In this document: positions 26,048 through 34,692 of the stretch, piece by piece
Layout of the letters: each line of letters opens with the position of its first letter
Position numbering within the stretch: the first letter of the stretch is position 1
Assembly: GCF_036178845.1 (NCBI RefSeq)
Contig: NZ_CP108070.1
Span: forward strand, 4,588,001-4,652,000
Length of the DNA: 64,000 nucleotides
Direction: 5' to 3'
Source: Streptomyces sp. NBC_00271
GTDB taxonomy: Bacteria; Actinomycetota; Actinomycetes; Streptomycetales; Streptomycetaceae
The notes under the pieces: model-generated
Databases searched by the model: none
The model's input: the letters and a program-made list of their open reading frames with translations, nothing else
What the model was told of the DNA's origin: nothing
Program-made: the position numbers and the translations under genes

Positions 26048-27541
26048 ATGTGGCTGTTCGGGGAGACGATGCCCCACGTACCAGTGGCAAGACCTGCGCA
26101 GACACGGGTCATCCGGGAGCAGCCGCCGACCGGCCGCCGCGTCGGCAAGCCCGTCTGGTACGCGCCGGCCGCCGTCATCGGCGACGTGACCTGCGCCGCC
26201 GTGCCGGTGTATCTGGCCTTCGCGCTGACCGGCGGCAGGCAGGCCGCGGCCTACGCGATGGTGGCGGCCGCGGCATGGCTGCTCGTGCGCGGCGCACGGG
26301 ACCGCTACGGCGAGCGCCGTCTCGGTGAGTGCGACAACATCGGCCCCGCGGTGCAGGACTGGCTGGTGCTGATCGGACTGCTCGCGGTGGTACGGGCTGC
26401 GACGGGCGAGGAGTCCCCGTTCCTCCTTGCGCTGGCCGCCCTGGTGCCCTGCGCCCCGACGAGCGCCGCCGTACGGAATCTGATCCACCGTCATCTGGTC
26501 GCCCGGCGCCGCGACGGCCGGGCCGTCCGCAGGGCCCTGGTGATCGGGGAGGCCAACGCTGTCGACGGTCTGGTGAGCCACCTCGCGAAGCGGACCGACC
26601 ACGAGTTCGTCGTCGTCGGGGTGTGCCCGATCGGCGACGAGGACCCGCACACACTGGCCCCGGTCGCCACCCGTATCGGCCGGCAGGCACCGCCTCGCCC
26701 GTCGGCCGACTCCGCCCCGGTACTGGATGCGGCCCGGCGGCTCCACGCGGACGTGGTCCTCGTCGTGCCGGGGCCGTACATGAACGGAACGCGCCTGCGG
26801 AGGCTGTCGTGGGCCCTGCACGGCGAGGAGTGCCCGCTCGTGGTCGTACCGGGTCTGACCGAGGTCGCCGGGCGCCGGGTGGGCGTTCTCTCCGTGGCCG
26901 GGCTCACCATGCTGGCCGTGGCCCCGCCCCTGAGGCGGGGGGTTGCGACGCTGCTCAAGTCGGTGACGGACCGGCTGGGCGCGGCGCTGCTGATCGTGCT
27001 GCTCGCCCCGGTGTTCGCGGCGGTGGCCCTCGCCGTACGGATGGACTCCCCGGGCCCCGCCGTGCACCGGCAGACGCGCGTCGGACGCGGCGGAAAACCG
27101 TTCACCATGGCCAAGTTCCGCACCATGGTCGTCGACGCGGAGCGGCTGAGGCATCAGCTGACCGGGACCAACGAGCAGGACGGCCGCATGTTCAAGATCC
27201 GCCGTGATCCGCGGATCACCCGCGTCGGCCGGGTGCTGCGCCGCTCCTCCCTGGACGAACTGCCCCAGCTGTTCAACGTGGTGCGGGGACACATGTCCCT
27301 GGTCGGTCCGCGACCGCCGCTGCCCGACGAGGCCGCCGGTTACGACGAGGTGGAGCGGCGCCGGCTGGCCGTCAAGCCGGGACTCACCGGTCTGTGGCAG
27401 GTCAGCGGCCGCTCGGACCTCTCCTGGGACGAGACGGTCGCCCTGGACCTCAGGTACGTGGACAACTGGTCCCCGTCGGGGGACCTCGAGGTGCTGTGCC
27501 GGACCGTGGGCGCTGTCGTGGCGGGCAGGGGCGCCTACTGA
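26048..27541 (+). CDS. polyprenyl-phosphate sugar-1-phosphate transferase (initiating EPS glycosyltransferase)
   Basis: A 497-residue WcaJ/WbaP-type enzyme. The N-terminal half has membrane helices and a Rossmann-like region (RRALVIGEANAVDGLV); a further helix (GAALLIVLLAPVFAAVALAV) precedes the catalytic sugar-transferase domain with QTRVGRGGKPFTMAKFRTM, SLDELPQLFNVVRGHMSLVGPRPPLP and KPGLTGLWQVSGRSDLSWDE. It loads the first sugar-1-phosphate onto undecaprenyl phosphate at the cytoplasmic membrane. ATG 26048 follows GGAGGG (26039-26044). The 200 nt upstream is free of genes and likely holds its promoter. Confidence 0.94.
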   Translation: MWLFGETMPHVPVARPAQTRVIREQPPTGRRVGKPVWYAPAAVIGDVTCAAVPVYLAFALTGGRQAAAYAMVAAAAWLLVRGARDRYGERRLGECDNIGPAVQDWLVLIGLLAVVRAATGEESPFLLALAALVPCAPTSAAVRNLIHRHLVARRRDGRAVRRALVIGEANAVDGLVSHLAKRTDHEFVVVGVCPIGDEDPHTLAPVATRIGRQAPPRPSADSAPVLDAARRLHADVVLVVPGPYMNGTRLRRLSWALHGEECPLVVVPGLTEVAGRRVGVLSVAGLTMLAVAPPLRRGVATLLKSVTDRLGAALLIVLLAPVFAAVALAVRMDSPGPAVHRQTRVGRGGKPFTMAKFRTMVVDAERLRHQLTGTNEQDGRMFKIRRDPRITRVGRVLRRSSLDELPQLFNVVRGHMSLVGPRPPLPDEAAGYDEVERRRLAVKPGLTGLWQVSGRSDLSWDETVALDLRYVDNWSPSGDLEVLCRTVGAVVAGRGAY

Positions 27542-27649
27542 GCAACCGCCCGACCCCGCCACCACGCCCGACAGCACCGACGACATCCCCTGATGTCCAC
27601 CGCATCCACCAGCACCGGCACCAGCACCGGCGATCCCCCTGGAGGGCTC

Positions 27650-28912
27650 ATGCCGCCCGGATCCCCCACCGACCACTCACCCCGGGACCGCTTCGGACCT
27701 GACCACCACGCCCCGGGGGACCACCTCGGCTCGCCGCTGGAGGCCATGGACGTACTGGCCCTGGCGGACCGGCTCTTCCGGTGGGCCGACGCCCGCGACT
27801 GGGCGGGTCCGGACCCGTACGACGGGCTGACCGGCCCGCTGGGACGGCTGGCCGTGCACCCTGTGCTTCGGCAGGTGCTCCTGCAGACCGTCAAACGCAG
27901 CCGGATCGACCTGCGTCCTGTCCTGGGCATTCACCCGCTGCGCACCGCGACGGCCGCCGGAACCGCGGCCGGTGCCTGCGCCAGGCTCTCGGCCTCCCCC
28001 GTGTGGCGCAGGCGCGCCCTGCGACTGGGCCGGTCGGCGGCCGCCGAGCAGTTGTCCGGGCGCTACGCCGGGCTGTGGCGTTACGAGTTCGATGTGCAGA
28101 CCCGCTGGGCGTACTACCCCGCCTCCCTCCCGAACCTCGTGGCCACCACCTTCTGCGCGGACGGCTGTCTGGACACCGGGACGCTCGGCGACGAGTCGGT
28201 GCGCACCCTCGCTCAGGGGCTCCTGGAACACCTGCACAACGGCACGTTCTTCACCTACACACCCGCCAGTGACGTCCTCGTCCACAACGCCAACCTCATG
28301 GGTGCCGCGCTCGCCGGCCGCCTGGCATGCATCGGGACGCTGCCCGGCGAACTGGCGGACCGCCTGGTCGATGCCGCCCGCGGTGCCGTCGAGGTGAGCC
28401 TGAACGCTCAGCGCCCCGACGGCTCATGGCCCTACGGGCGGGGCCCGCGGCTGGGCTGGGTGGACGGCTTCCACACGGGGTACGTGCTGCTGCGCCTCGA
28501 ACAGGCGGGAACGCTGCTCGACGTTGACGTCCGGCGCCCCCTCGAACGGGGAGTGGACCACTACCTGCGGCACCTGTTCGACGGCCCCCTGCCCCGCTAC
28601 TTCGCGGACGGCCGGAGCAGACGGGACCCGAACAACGACGCGACGGCGGTACGGATGGCGGCGTGGGCGGCCCATCACGGTTTCGTCCGGACCGACTTCC
28701 CCCGGGCCGTGCTGGCCGCCGTCGTGGACCGCTACCCCGGTCTCGGCGCGGACACACGGGCCGGCGGCTCCCCGCGGAACAGGTCCCTGTGGGAGTCGCC
28801 CCGGTGGAGCGCCGCTCCCCTGCTGGACGCCCTGACCGCCCTCCACGCCGTCCTGCCGGGCGGCCGACACCCCGCCACCCCGGCCGCTCAGCCGACGACG
28901 GCCGCCTCGTAG
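27650..28912 (+). CDS. alpha/alpha-toroid protein of the EPS cluster, function unknown
   Basis: A ~420-residue soluble protein without signal peptide. ATG 27650 is chosen because GGAGGG sits just before it; an upstream start at 27593 adds only a Thr/Ser-rich repeat. Helical repeats with SLNAQRPDGSWPYGRGPRLGWVDGFHTGYVLLRLEQAG and GVDHYLRHLF look like an (alpha/alpha)6 toroid as in glycoside hydrolases, lyases or terpene cyclases, but no catalytic residues can be assigned. The 3' end overlaps the convergent amidotransferase gene by 25 nt. Its place between the initiating transferase and the amidotransferase suggests a role in the sugar pathway or its modification. Confidence 0.7.
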   Translation: MPPGSPTDHSPRDRFGPDHHAPGDHLGSPLEAMDVLALADRLFRWADARDWAGPDPYDGLTGPLGRLAVHPVLRQVLLQTVKRSRIDLRPVLGIHPLRTATAAGTAAGACARLSASPVWRRRALRLGRSAAAEQLSGRYAGLWRYEFDVQTRWAYYPASLPNLVATTFCADGCLDTGTLGDESVRTLAQGLLEHLHNGTFFTYTPASDVLVHNANLMGAALAGRLACIGTLPGELADRLVDAARGAVEVSLNAQRPDGSWPYGRGPRLGWVDGFHTGYVLLRLEQAGTLLDVDVRRPLERGVDHYLRHLFDGPLPRYFADGRSRRDPNNDATAVRMAAWAAHHGFVRTDFPRAVLAAVVDRYPGLGADTRAGGSPRNRSLWESPRWSAAPLLDALTALHAVLPGGRHPATPAAQPTTAAS

Positions 28913-30804
28913 CCCGACAGGACGTCCGCGGTCCGCCCCGCGCCTCCCGCCCCTCCCGTCGCGTTTCGCTCCCACCACACGGCCGCGCAGAACAGCCCGA
29001 ACACGGCGAGCCCCCGGTCCCGCCGGCCCCGGACGTGTTCGGCGACGAGCCGGTCGGCGGTCCGCCGGTCGAAGACGTCGTCGAACAGCGGGGAGCGCCG
29101 TACCTCGGCCCACAGACGGTCACCGTGCGCGCGCAGCAGCGACCGCACCGGCGCCCCGAACCCCGTCTTGGAGCGCCTGGCGACGAACTCCGGCACACCG
29201 GACGCCACCGCCGCCGCGCGGAAGCGCGCCTTGCCGTCGCCGAGCCGCAGCTGATCCTCCGCGACGGCGCCGAGGGCGGCGGCCACCACCGGCTCCCCCA
29301 GGAACGGCACCCGCAGCTCGACGCTCGCCCGCATCGACGCGCGGTCGCCGTACAGCAGGTTCAGCCCAGGCAGGAACAGTCGCCGGTCGCACTCCGCCAG
29401 CGCCGCGAGGGGCGTCCCGCCCGCGTCCAACACGCCGCCCGCCACCTCGCGATGCCGCTCGGTGACCGCCTCCAGGTCGACGAACGGCGACAGCGCCGCC
29501 CACTCCCGCCCCGAGTAGTACGCCTGAGTCGCCCACGACCAGTCGCGGGGGCCGAGCTGGAGCAGCCGCCCGAACTTGTCGGCACGGCCCCGGTAGCGCC
29601 GGGGTCCGGGAACCACGGTGGTGGCGCCGAGGGCGGGGCGCGCCCACGCGGGAAGCCGTTGCAGCAGCAGCACGGCCTGGTAGCGCTCGTAGCCGAGGAA
29701 GAGTTCCTCGACGCCGAGCCCCGACAGCAGCACGGTCGCCTCCCCGCAGGCGGCGCGGGAGAGCTGCATGAGGGTGATGGCGGCCGGGTCCCCGAATGGG
29801 AGCTCCATGGCGCTGACCAGCTCCGGGATCCGGCGCAGTACGTCGACGTCCAGGTCGACCCACGTCAGCGGCAGGCCCAGCCATCGGGCGACCCGGGCGG
29901 CGTAGGGGGCGTCGTCCTCGAACGGCTCCGCGGTCGGCGCCGTGGTGCGCACTCTGGCGGCGAAGGCGGGTCCGGCAAAGCCCTGCCTGCTCATCTCCAC
30001 GCCCAGCCAGGTGCTGTCGAGCCCTCCGCTCAGCAACAGCCCCACCGTCACGTCCGCGCGCACCTGCCGGGCGACCGACGCCCGGACCGCGGCACCGATG
30101 TCCTCGGTGGGCATCGCGGCACCGGCCCACCACCAGGGTGACGCCGCGTCATAGCCGGGAGCGCGCCGGGACAGCGCCGTCCCGGCCGGTACGGCACGAA
30201 CGCGCTGCCAGCCGGTCCGCGGCGGCGGCGTCCACAGAAACATGGCGCCCTGCGCCACCGCGACGGGGTCGGCGTCGCCGGTCAGCCCGGCTGCCCGCAG
30301 CGGTTCGATCTCGCTGGCGAGCGCGACCGTGCGGCCCGCCGCGTCCACCGCCGCGTACAGCGGTTTGATGCCCAGCCGGTCGCGCCCGTAGCGAAGCTCG
30401 CCGTCGGGCAGGAGGAGGGCGAAGGCGAACATGCCGTCCACCTGGTCGAGCAGCCGCGGTGCGTCCGGCTGCAGCAGCAGTTCGTAGAGGACCTCGGTGT
30501 CGCCCTCGGTCGTGAACGTCACCTGCCGCTTCCGCAGCACCTCGCGCAGGTACAAGGCGTTGTAGATCTCGCCGTTGTAGACCATCACGCCCCGCTTCGG
30601 GGATCCGAAGGGCTGGTCGCTCCTCGGATCGAGGTCCACGACGGCCAGGCGGCGGAAGTGCAGCGCCGCATGCCAATTGCCACCGCGGAGGTCCAGGTGT
30701 CCGCTCGCGTCGGGGCCGCGGTGCGCGAGCGCCCCGCACGGGTCCCCGTGCGACGGCGGCAGATGGCGCGCGGTGTGGTTCAGCAGGACGACGAAACCGC
30801 ACAT
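28888..30804 (-). CDS. asparagine-synthase-like glutamine amidotransferase
   Basis: A 638-residue protein from ATG 30804 with the class II glutaminase domain starting MCGFVVLLN (Cys2 nucleophile), LAHRGPDASGH and GVMVYNGEIYN, and an ATP-pyrophosphatase domain with LLSGGLDSTWLG and the C-terminal RSKTGFGAP. It is annotated as asparagine synthase by family, but inside polysaccharide clusters such enzymes (WbpS type) amidate the carboxyl group of uronic acids. WecC in this cluster would supply such an acid. Its start shares one base with the stop of the bi-domain oxidoreductase (TGATG), so the two are coupled. Confidence 0.9.
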   Translation of the reverse strand: MCGFVVLLNHTARHLPPSHGDPCGALAHRGPDASGHLDLRGGNWHAALHFRRLAVVDLDPRSDQPFGSPKRGVMVYNGEIYNALYLREVLRKRQVTFTTEGDTEVLYELLLQPDAPRLLDQVDGMFAFALLLPDGELRYGRDRLGIKPLYAAVDAAGRTVALASEIEPLRAAGLTGDADPVAVAQGAMFLWTPPPRTGWQRVRAVPAGTALSRRAPGYDAASPWWWAGAAMPTEDIGAAVRASVARQVRADVTVGLLLSGGLDSTWLGVEMSRQGFAGPAFAARVRTTAPTAEPFEDDAPYAARVARWLGLPLTWVDLDVDVLRRIPELVSAMELPFGDPAAITLMQLSRAACGEATVLLSGLGVEELFLGYERYQAVLLLQRLPAWARPALGATTVVPGPRRYRGRADKFGRLLQLGPRDWSWATQAYYSGREWAALSPFVDLEAVTERHREVAGGVLDAGGTPLAALAECDRRLFLPGLNLLYGDRASMRASVELRVPFLGEPVVAAALGAVAEDQLRLGDGKARFRAAAVASGVPEFVARRSKTGFGAPVRSLLRAHGDRLWAEVRRSPLFDDVFDRRTADRLVAEHVRGRRDRGLAVFGLFCAAVWWERNATGGAGGAGRTADVLSGYEAAVVG

Positions 30805-33101
30805 CAGCGCGCCGCCGTGGTCGAGGAAGAACCACCGGCCGGGTACGCGGCCTGCCCACCCGGTTTCGGCACGGCGCCCGCAGCGCCTGGACCGGGCGGC
30901 GGACACCCCAGCGCCCTGGCCAGAGCCGGTGTGCGGGGGGCGGTCCCCACGACGCCGTCCTCCGTGAGCGAGCGGACCGCACGGCAGGCGACGAGGGAAC
31001 TCCACAGCGCCGAGGCGAAGTCGGCGGCGGCAGCGGTCTCCGCGCCGAGGGGCTCGCCCCGGACGAGGCGGACGAGGGAGTGCATCTCGGCCGCGTGTCC
31101 CTTCGGGCCGCCCCGGTACTTCGTCGTGACCGCCCTGCCCCCCTTCCACACGGTGAGCGAACGGAAGTCGTCGATTCTGGCCGCCACCCGGTCGGTGGCC
31201 ACTTCCAGGAGTTCCTTGGGCGCGCCGGGCGGCGTCAGCCCCCCGTACACGATGGAGGCAGCCGACCCGTCGTCGTAGGTGATCTGCAGGGTGAGGCTCT
31301 GCGCGGCGGCGGGGTCCCGCGTATCCACGCCGACCGCCCGTACACCGACCGGCCTGCCGGGGACCAGGAAGCCCGCGGTGTCGATGAAGTGGCACACCTC
31401 GCCGAGCAGCCGGCCACCCTGCCCGGGGTCGAAGTACCAGTGGTCGGCCGGGAGCCGGCCCGCGAACACCCGGTGGACGACCTGGAGGGGCGCGCCCGCG
31501 GGGAGCGCGGCGCGAAGGTCCCGCACCGAGGGGGCGAACCGCCGGTTGAACCCCGCCATCGCCGGGGCGCCGGAGATCAGCCAGGCGTCCGCGACCTCCT
31601 CCAACTCCGTCTCCGTCAGGCCCAGCGGCTTCTCGCAGTACAGGGCGGCACCCCCGCGCAGCACCCGCGCCGCATACCGGCCGTGGCTGTCATGGCGGCT
31701 GAGCACCATCACGCAGTCCGCGTCGCCCGAGGCGAGGCCGGTGTCGACGCTCTCGGCCACGGTACGAAAACCCCACCGTCGGCCCTGGTGCGCGGCGGAC
31801 AGCCCCCGTCCGCCGGCGACCCACGAGAACGCGACGCCGGGTTCCCGTTCCAGCTCGGGGAAGAGCATCCGCGTGGCGAAGTTGCCCGCGCCGATCGCCG
31901 CGAGCCGCAAGGTGCCGCGGGGGGCGGTCCAGGTGCGGGAGCCCGCCTCCGAAGCCGGCCGGGACGGGAGCTGCGCGGTCGCGGAGTAGCGCAGCAGCAG
32001 GGCGACGCTGCGTCCGGCGGTCGACGGCTTCAGCGCCTCGTACGCGCCGGCCGCGTCCTCGACGGCGAAGACCCGCGGCTTGAGCCGGGCGAAGTCCACC
32101 GCGCCCGCCGCCAGGAGCCGCAGCACCTCGGCGAGGTTGCGCCGTTCCGTCCATGGGACATAGCCCTCCGGGTACGGATGCCCGTCCTCTTCGAAGCGGG
32201 CGTCGTACCGGCCGGGGCCGTAGGACCGCGCATAACGGATCGTCAATTCCTTGTGGTAGTAGGACGACCGTGGCGGTGCGACGTTGACGTCACCGACGAC
32301 CACCACGGTGGCGCGGTCACGGGCGAGGAGGCCGGCGAACTCGACGGGGTCGGAGCTGGACGTGGCGGCGGTGATGAGCACCGCGTCCGCGTCGGCGCCT
32401 GCCCAGTGCCGGGAGACGGCGCCGGGCAGGCCGACCGCCTCCCGCGGGAAGGCCACAAGGCCCGCCGACTCGGCGAGCGCCACCATGGCGGGGTCGGGAT
32501 CGATGCCCACCCCGTCGTATCCGTAGGCGCGCAGCAGTTGGAGCGTGATCTGGCCGACCAGGCCGAGGCCGATGACGGCGATCCGTGAGCCCGACACCAC
32601 CTCGGCCTGGTGGATGCCCTGAAGTGCGATCGCGCCGACCGTGGCGAAGGCGGCCCATTGGGTGTCCACGCCGTCCGGCACAGGGACGACAAGGTTGCGG
32701 GGCACGGCGACGATCTCCGCGTGCGACGCGTAGCGGGCTCCGGCGGCAGCCACCCGCATCCCGGGGCGGATGTCGTCGACCCCCTCGCCCGTCCGCAGGA
32801 CCGTGCCCGCGCAGGAGTACCCGAGCTGCACCGGACGGTCCAGGCGGTCCTGGACCGTCCGGTAGGTCTCGACGAGGCCCGTTCGCTTCACGCTGTCGAG
32901 CACCTGCGCCACCTGGTCGGGCCGGTGCCGCGCCTTGCCGAGCAGGCTCTGCGCGCCGGTCGAGACAGTGGCCCGTTCCGTACCCGCGCTGATGAGCGAC
33001 CAGTCGTTGCGGATCACCACCACACCGGCGGCTGCTTCGGGGGCGGGAATTTCTCCGACCGTGATGGCGCCGGTGCGCGGGGACAGGAGGACTGTTTTCA
33101 T
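30804..33101 (-). CDS. bi-domain oxidoreductase (zinc-type dehydrogenase fused to GFO/IDH/MocA)
   Basis: A 765-residue fusion. Residues ~1-370 form a medium-chain dehydrogenase (GYSCAGTVL, IAVIGLGLVGQITLQLLRAYG) and ~395-735 a GFO/IDH/MocA oxidoreductase (LRLAAIGAGNFATRMLF, ALYCEKPLGLT, AGFNRRFAPSV, GEVCHFIDTAGFL). Such fusions are a hallmark of EPS/O-antigen clusters next to asparagine-synthase-like and toroid/heparinase-like genes, where they are thought to modify a nucleotide sugar or lipid-linked sugar. ATG 33101 is preceded by AAGGCAGGA. It is the first gene of the unit with the amidotransferase. The exact reaction is unknown. Confidence 0.88.
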   Translation of the reverse strand: MKTVLLSPRTGAITVGEIPAPEAAAGVVVIRNDWSLISAGTERATVSTGAQSLLGKARHRPDQVAQVLDSVKRTGLVETYRTVQDRLDRPVQLGYSCAGTVLRTGEGVDDIRPGMRVAAAGARYASHAEIVAVPRNLVVPVPDGVDTQWAAFATVGAIALQGIHQAEVVSGSRIAVIGLGLVGQITLQLLRAYGYDGVGIDPDPAMVALAESAGLVAFPREAVGLPGAVSRHWAGADADAVLITAATSSSDPVEFAGLLARDRATVVVVGDVNVAPPRSSYYHKELTIRYARSYGPGRYDARFEEDGHPYPEGYVPWTERRNLAEVLRLLAAGAVDFARLKPRVFAVEDAAGAYEALKPSTAGRSVALLLRYSATAQLPSRPASEAGSRTWTAPRGTLRLAAIGAGNFATRMLFPELEREPGVAFSWVAGGRGLSAAHQGRRWGFRTVAESVDTGLASGDADCVMVLSRHDSHGRYAARVLRGGAALYCEKPLGLTETELEEVADAWLISGAPAMAGFNRRFAPSVRDLRAALPAGAPLQVVHRVFAGRLPADHWYFDPGQGGRLLGEVCHFIDTAGFLVPGRPVGVRAVGVDTRDPAAAQSLTLQITYDDGSAASIVYGGLTPPGAPKELLEVATDRVAARIDDFRSLTVWKGGRAVTTKYRGGPKGHAAEMHSLVRLVRGEPLGAETAAAADFASALWSSLVACRAVRSLTEDGVVGTAPRTPALARALGCPPPGPGAAGAVPKPGGQAAYPAGGSSSTTAAR

Positions 33102-33363
33102 TTCCTGCCTTTACGGGAGGGATCGCGGCCCAGCGCACTGTAGGGAGGGCACATCAGCGGCACATGCGCTTCTCCCGCGGAACGGACCAGACGGACGAAC
33201 ATCTCCATACGGCCGGGTGAACATGCCACCGGCATGATGGGCGTTGTCGCGGAATGCCGATTCCCTGGTGCCCGGCGAGCCCTTCTTTCGCTCCGGGGAA
33301 CTACGGCCACCGGTGGGTGCCACCCCGGCAGCGGTCCGGTGCCCGCCCGGAAGGAGAATTCGG

Positions 33364-34692
33364 GTGAAGCGACTGATGGTCGTCTACGGAACGAGACCGG
33401 AGGCCATCAAAATGGCCCCGGTCATCGAGGCACTCGACCGGTCCCCGATATTCCGGCCGACGGTGACGGTGACCGCCCAGCACCGTGGACTGCTCGACCA
33501 GGTCCACTCGTTGTTCGGCATCCGAGCCGACCACGATCTCGACATCCTCAGCGAGCGCCAGTCCCTCGCCGACATCACCGTGCGTGTCCTCGACGGGCTG
33601 TGTCCGCTGCTACGGCGCGAGCGCCCGGAGGCGGTGCTGGTCCAGGGGGACACCACGACCGCGTTCGCCGGGGCCCTCGCCGCCTTCTACAGCCAGGTCC
33701 CGGTGGTCCACCTGGAGGCGGGACTGCGCACCGGCGACCGGTACTCGCCGTTCCCCGAGGAGATCAACCGCCGGCTCGCGACCCAGCTGGCATCCCTGCA
33801 TCTGGCGCCCACCCCTCACGCGCGGGACAACCTGCTGCGGGACGGCGTCCCCCCGTCGTCCGTCGTGGTCACCGGAAACACGGTCATCGACGCCCTGCTC
33901 TGGGCGGTCGGGCGCCAGGCGCACTACGGGGACCCGGCCCTGGCCGACCTCGACGACACCGCCCGCCGGGTCCTGCTGGTGACGGCCCATCGCCGGGAGT
34001 CGTGGGGAGGCGGAATGGAGTCCATCGGCAGTGCCCTCGCCGATCTGGCGCGTGCCGAGCCCGACCTCCTCATCGTGCTCCCGCTGCACCCCAATCCGGT
34101 CGTACGGGCGGCGATCCTGCCCCAGGTCGCCCACATCGGCAGCATCCGCCTGACGGAACCGCTGGCCTACGGGGCGTTCGCCCGGCTGATGAACCGTGCG
34201 CACATCATCCTGACCGACAGCGGAGGCATCCAGGAGGAGGGGCCGGGTCTCGGCAAGCCCGTGCTGGTCATACGGGACACCACGGAGCGCCCGGAGGCCC
34301 TGCGGGCCGGGACGAGCCGCCTGGTGGGAACCGACCGCGAGCACATCGTGAAGCAGGTACGCCTGCTGCTGCACGACCGTGCGACGTACGCGGCCATGGC
34401 GAAGGCGGTGAACCCGTACGGCGACGGGCACGCCGCGGACCGGACCGTACGGGCGATCGGGCACTGGATGGGCCTGTGCGGGCGCCCTGCGGAGTTCGGC
34501 GACGCGCCGGACTCCGCAGGTGACTTCGCGTCAGCTCCAGATGCCGCGGGTGTCGAAGACGGCCTTGCCGCGCAGTGCGGTCCGTTTGACGCCGCGGAAG
34601 GCGTCGTGGTCCACGAGCAGTACGACGACATCGGCGTCCCTGACCGCGGTGGTGACGTCGACGAGTTCGGCCACGCCCGTGTGCGCCAGTGA
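33364..34692 (+). CDS. wecB: UDP-N-acetylglucosamine 2-epimerase (non-hydrolysing)
   Basis: GTG 33364 follows AAGGAG at 7 nt. The N-terminus VVYGTRPEAIKMAPVI, the VVHLEAGLRTGDRYSPFPEE loop, VTAHRRESWG and LTDSGGIQEEGPGLGKPVLVIRDTTERPE are diagnostic. It converts UDP-GlcNAc to UDP-ManNAc. The family is normally ~370-390 residues; the core here ends near residue 389, and the frame then continues for 54 residues antisense to the end of the convergent wecC gene because no stop intervenes. This tail is unlikely to be functional. The epimerase feeds WecC and the WecG/TagA-family transferase. Confidence 0.94.
   Translation: MKRLMVVYGTRPEAIKMAPVIEALDRSPIFRPTVTVTAQHRGLLDQVHSLFGIRADHDLDILSERQSLADITVRVLDGLCPLLRRERPEAVLVQGDTTTAFAGALAAFYSQVPVVHLEAGLRTGDRYSPFPEEINRRLATQLASLHLAPTPHARDNLLRDGVPPSSVVVTGNTVIDALLWAVGRQAHYGDPALADLDDTARRVLLVTAHRRESWGGGMESIGSALADLARAEPDLLIVLPLHPNPVVRAAILPQVAHIGSIRLTEPLAYGAFARLMNRAHIILTDSGGIQEEGPGLGKPVLVIRDTTERPEALRAGTSRLVGTDREHIVKQVRLLLHDRATYAAMAKAVNPYGDGHAADRTVRAIGHWMGLCGRPAEFGDAPDSAGDFASAPDAAGVEDGLAAQCGPFDAAEGVVVHEQYDDIGVPDRGGDVDEFGHARVRQ

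Noticed and set aside
30658..31278. 206-codon plus-strand frame
   Set aside because: Antisense to the amidotransferase/bi-domain oxidoreductase junction; no start signal or domain.
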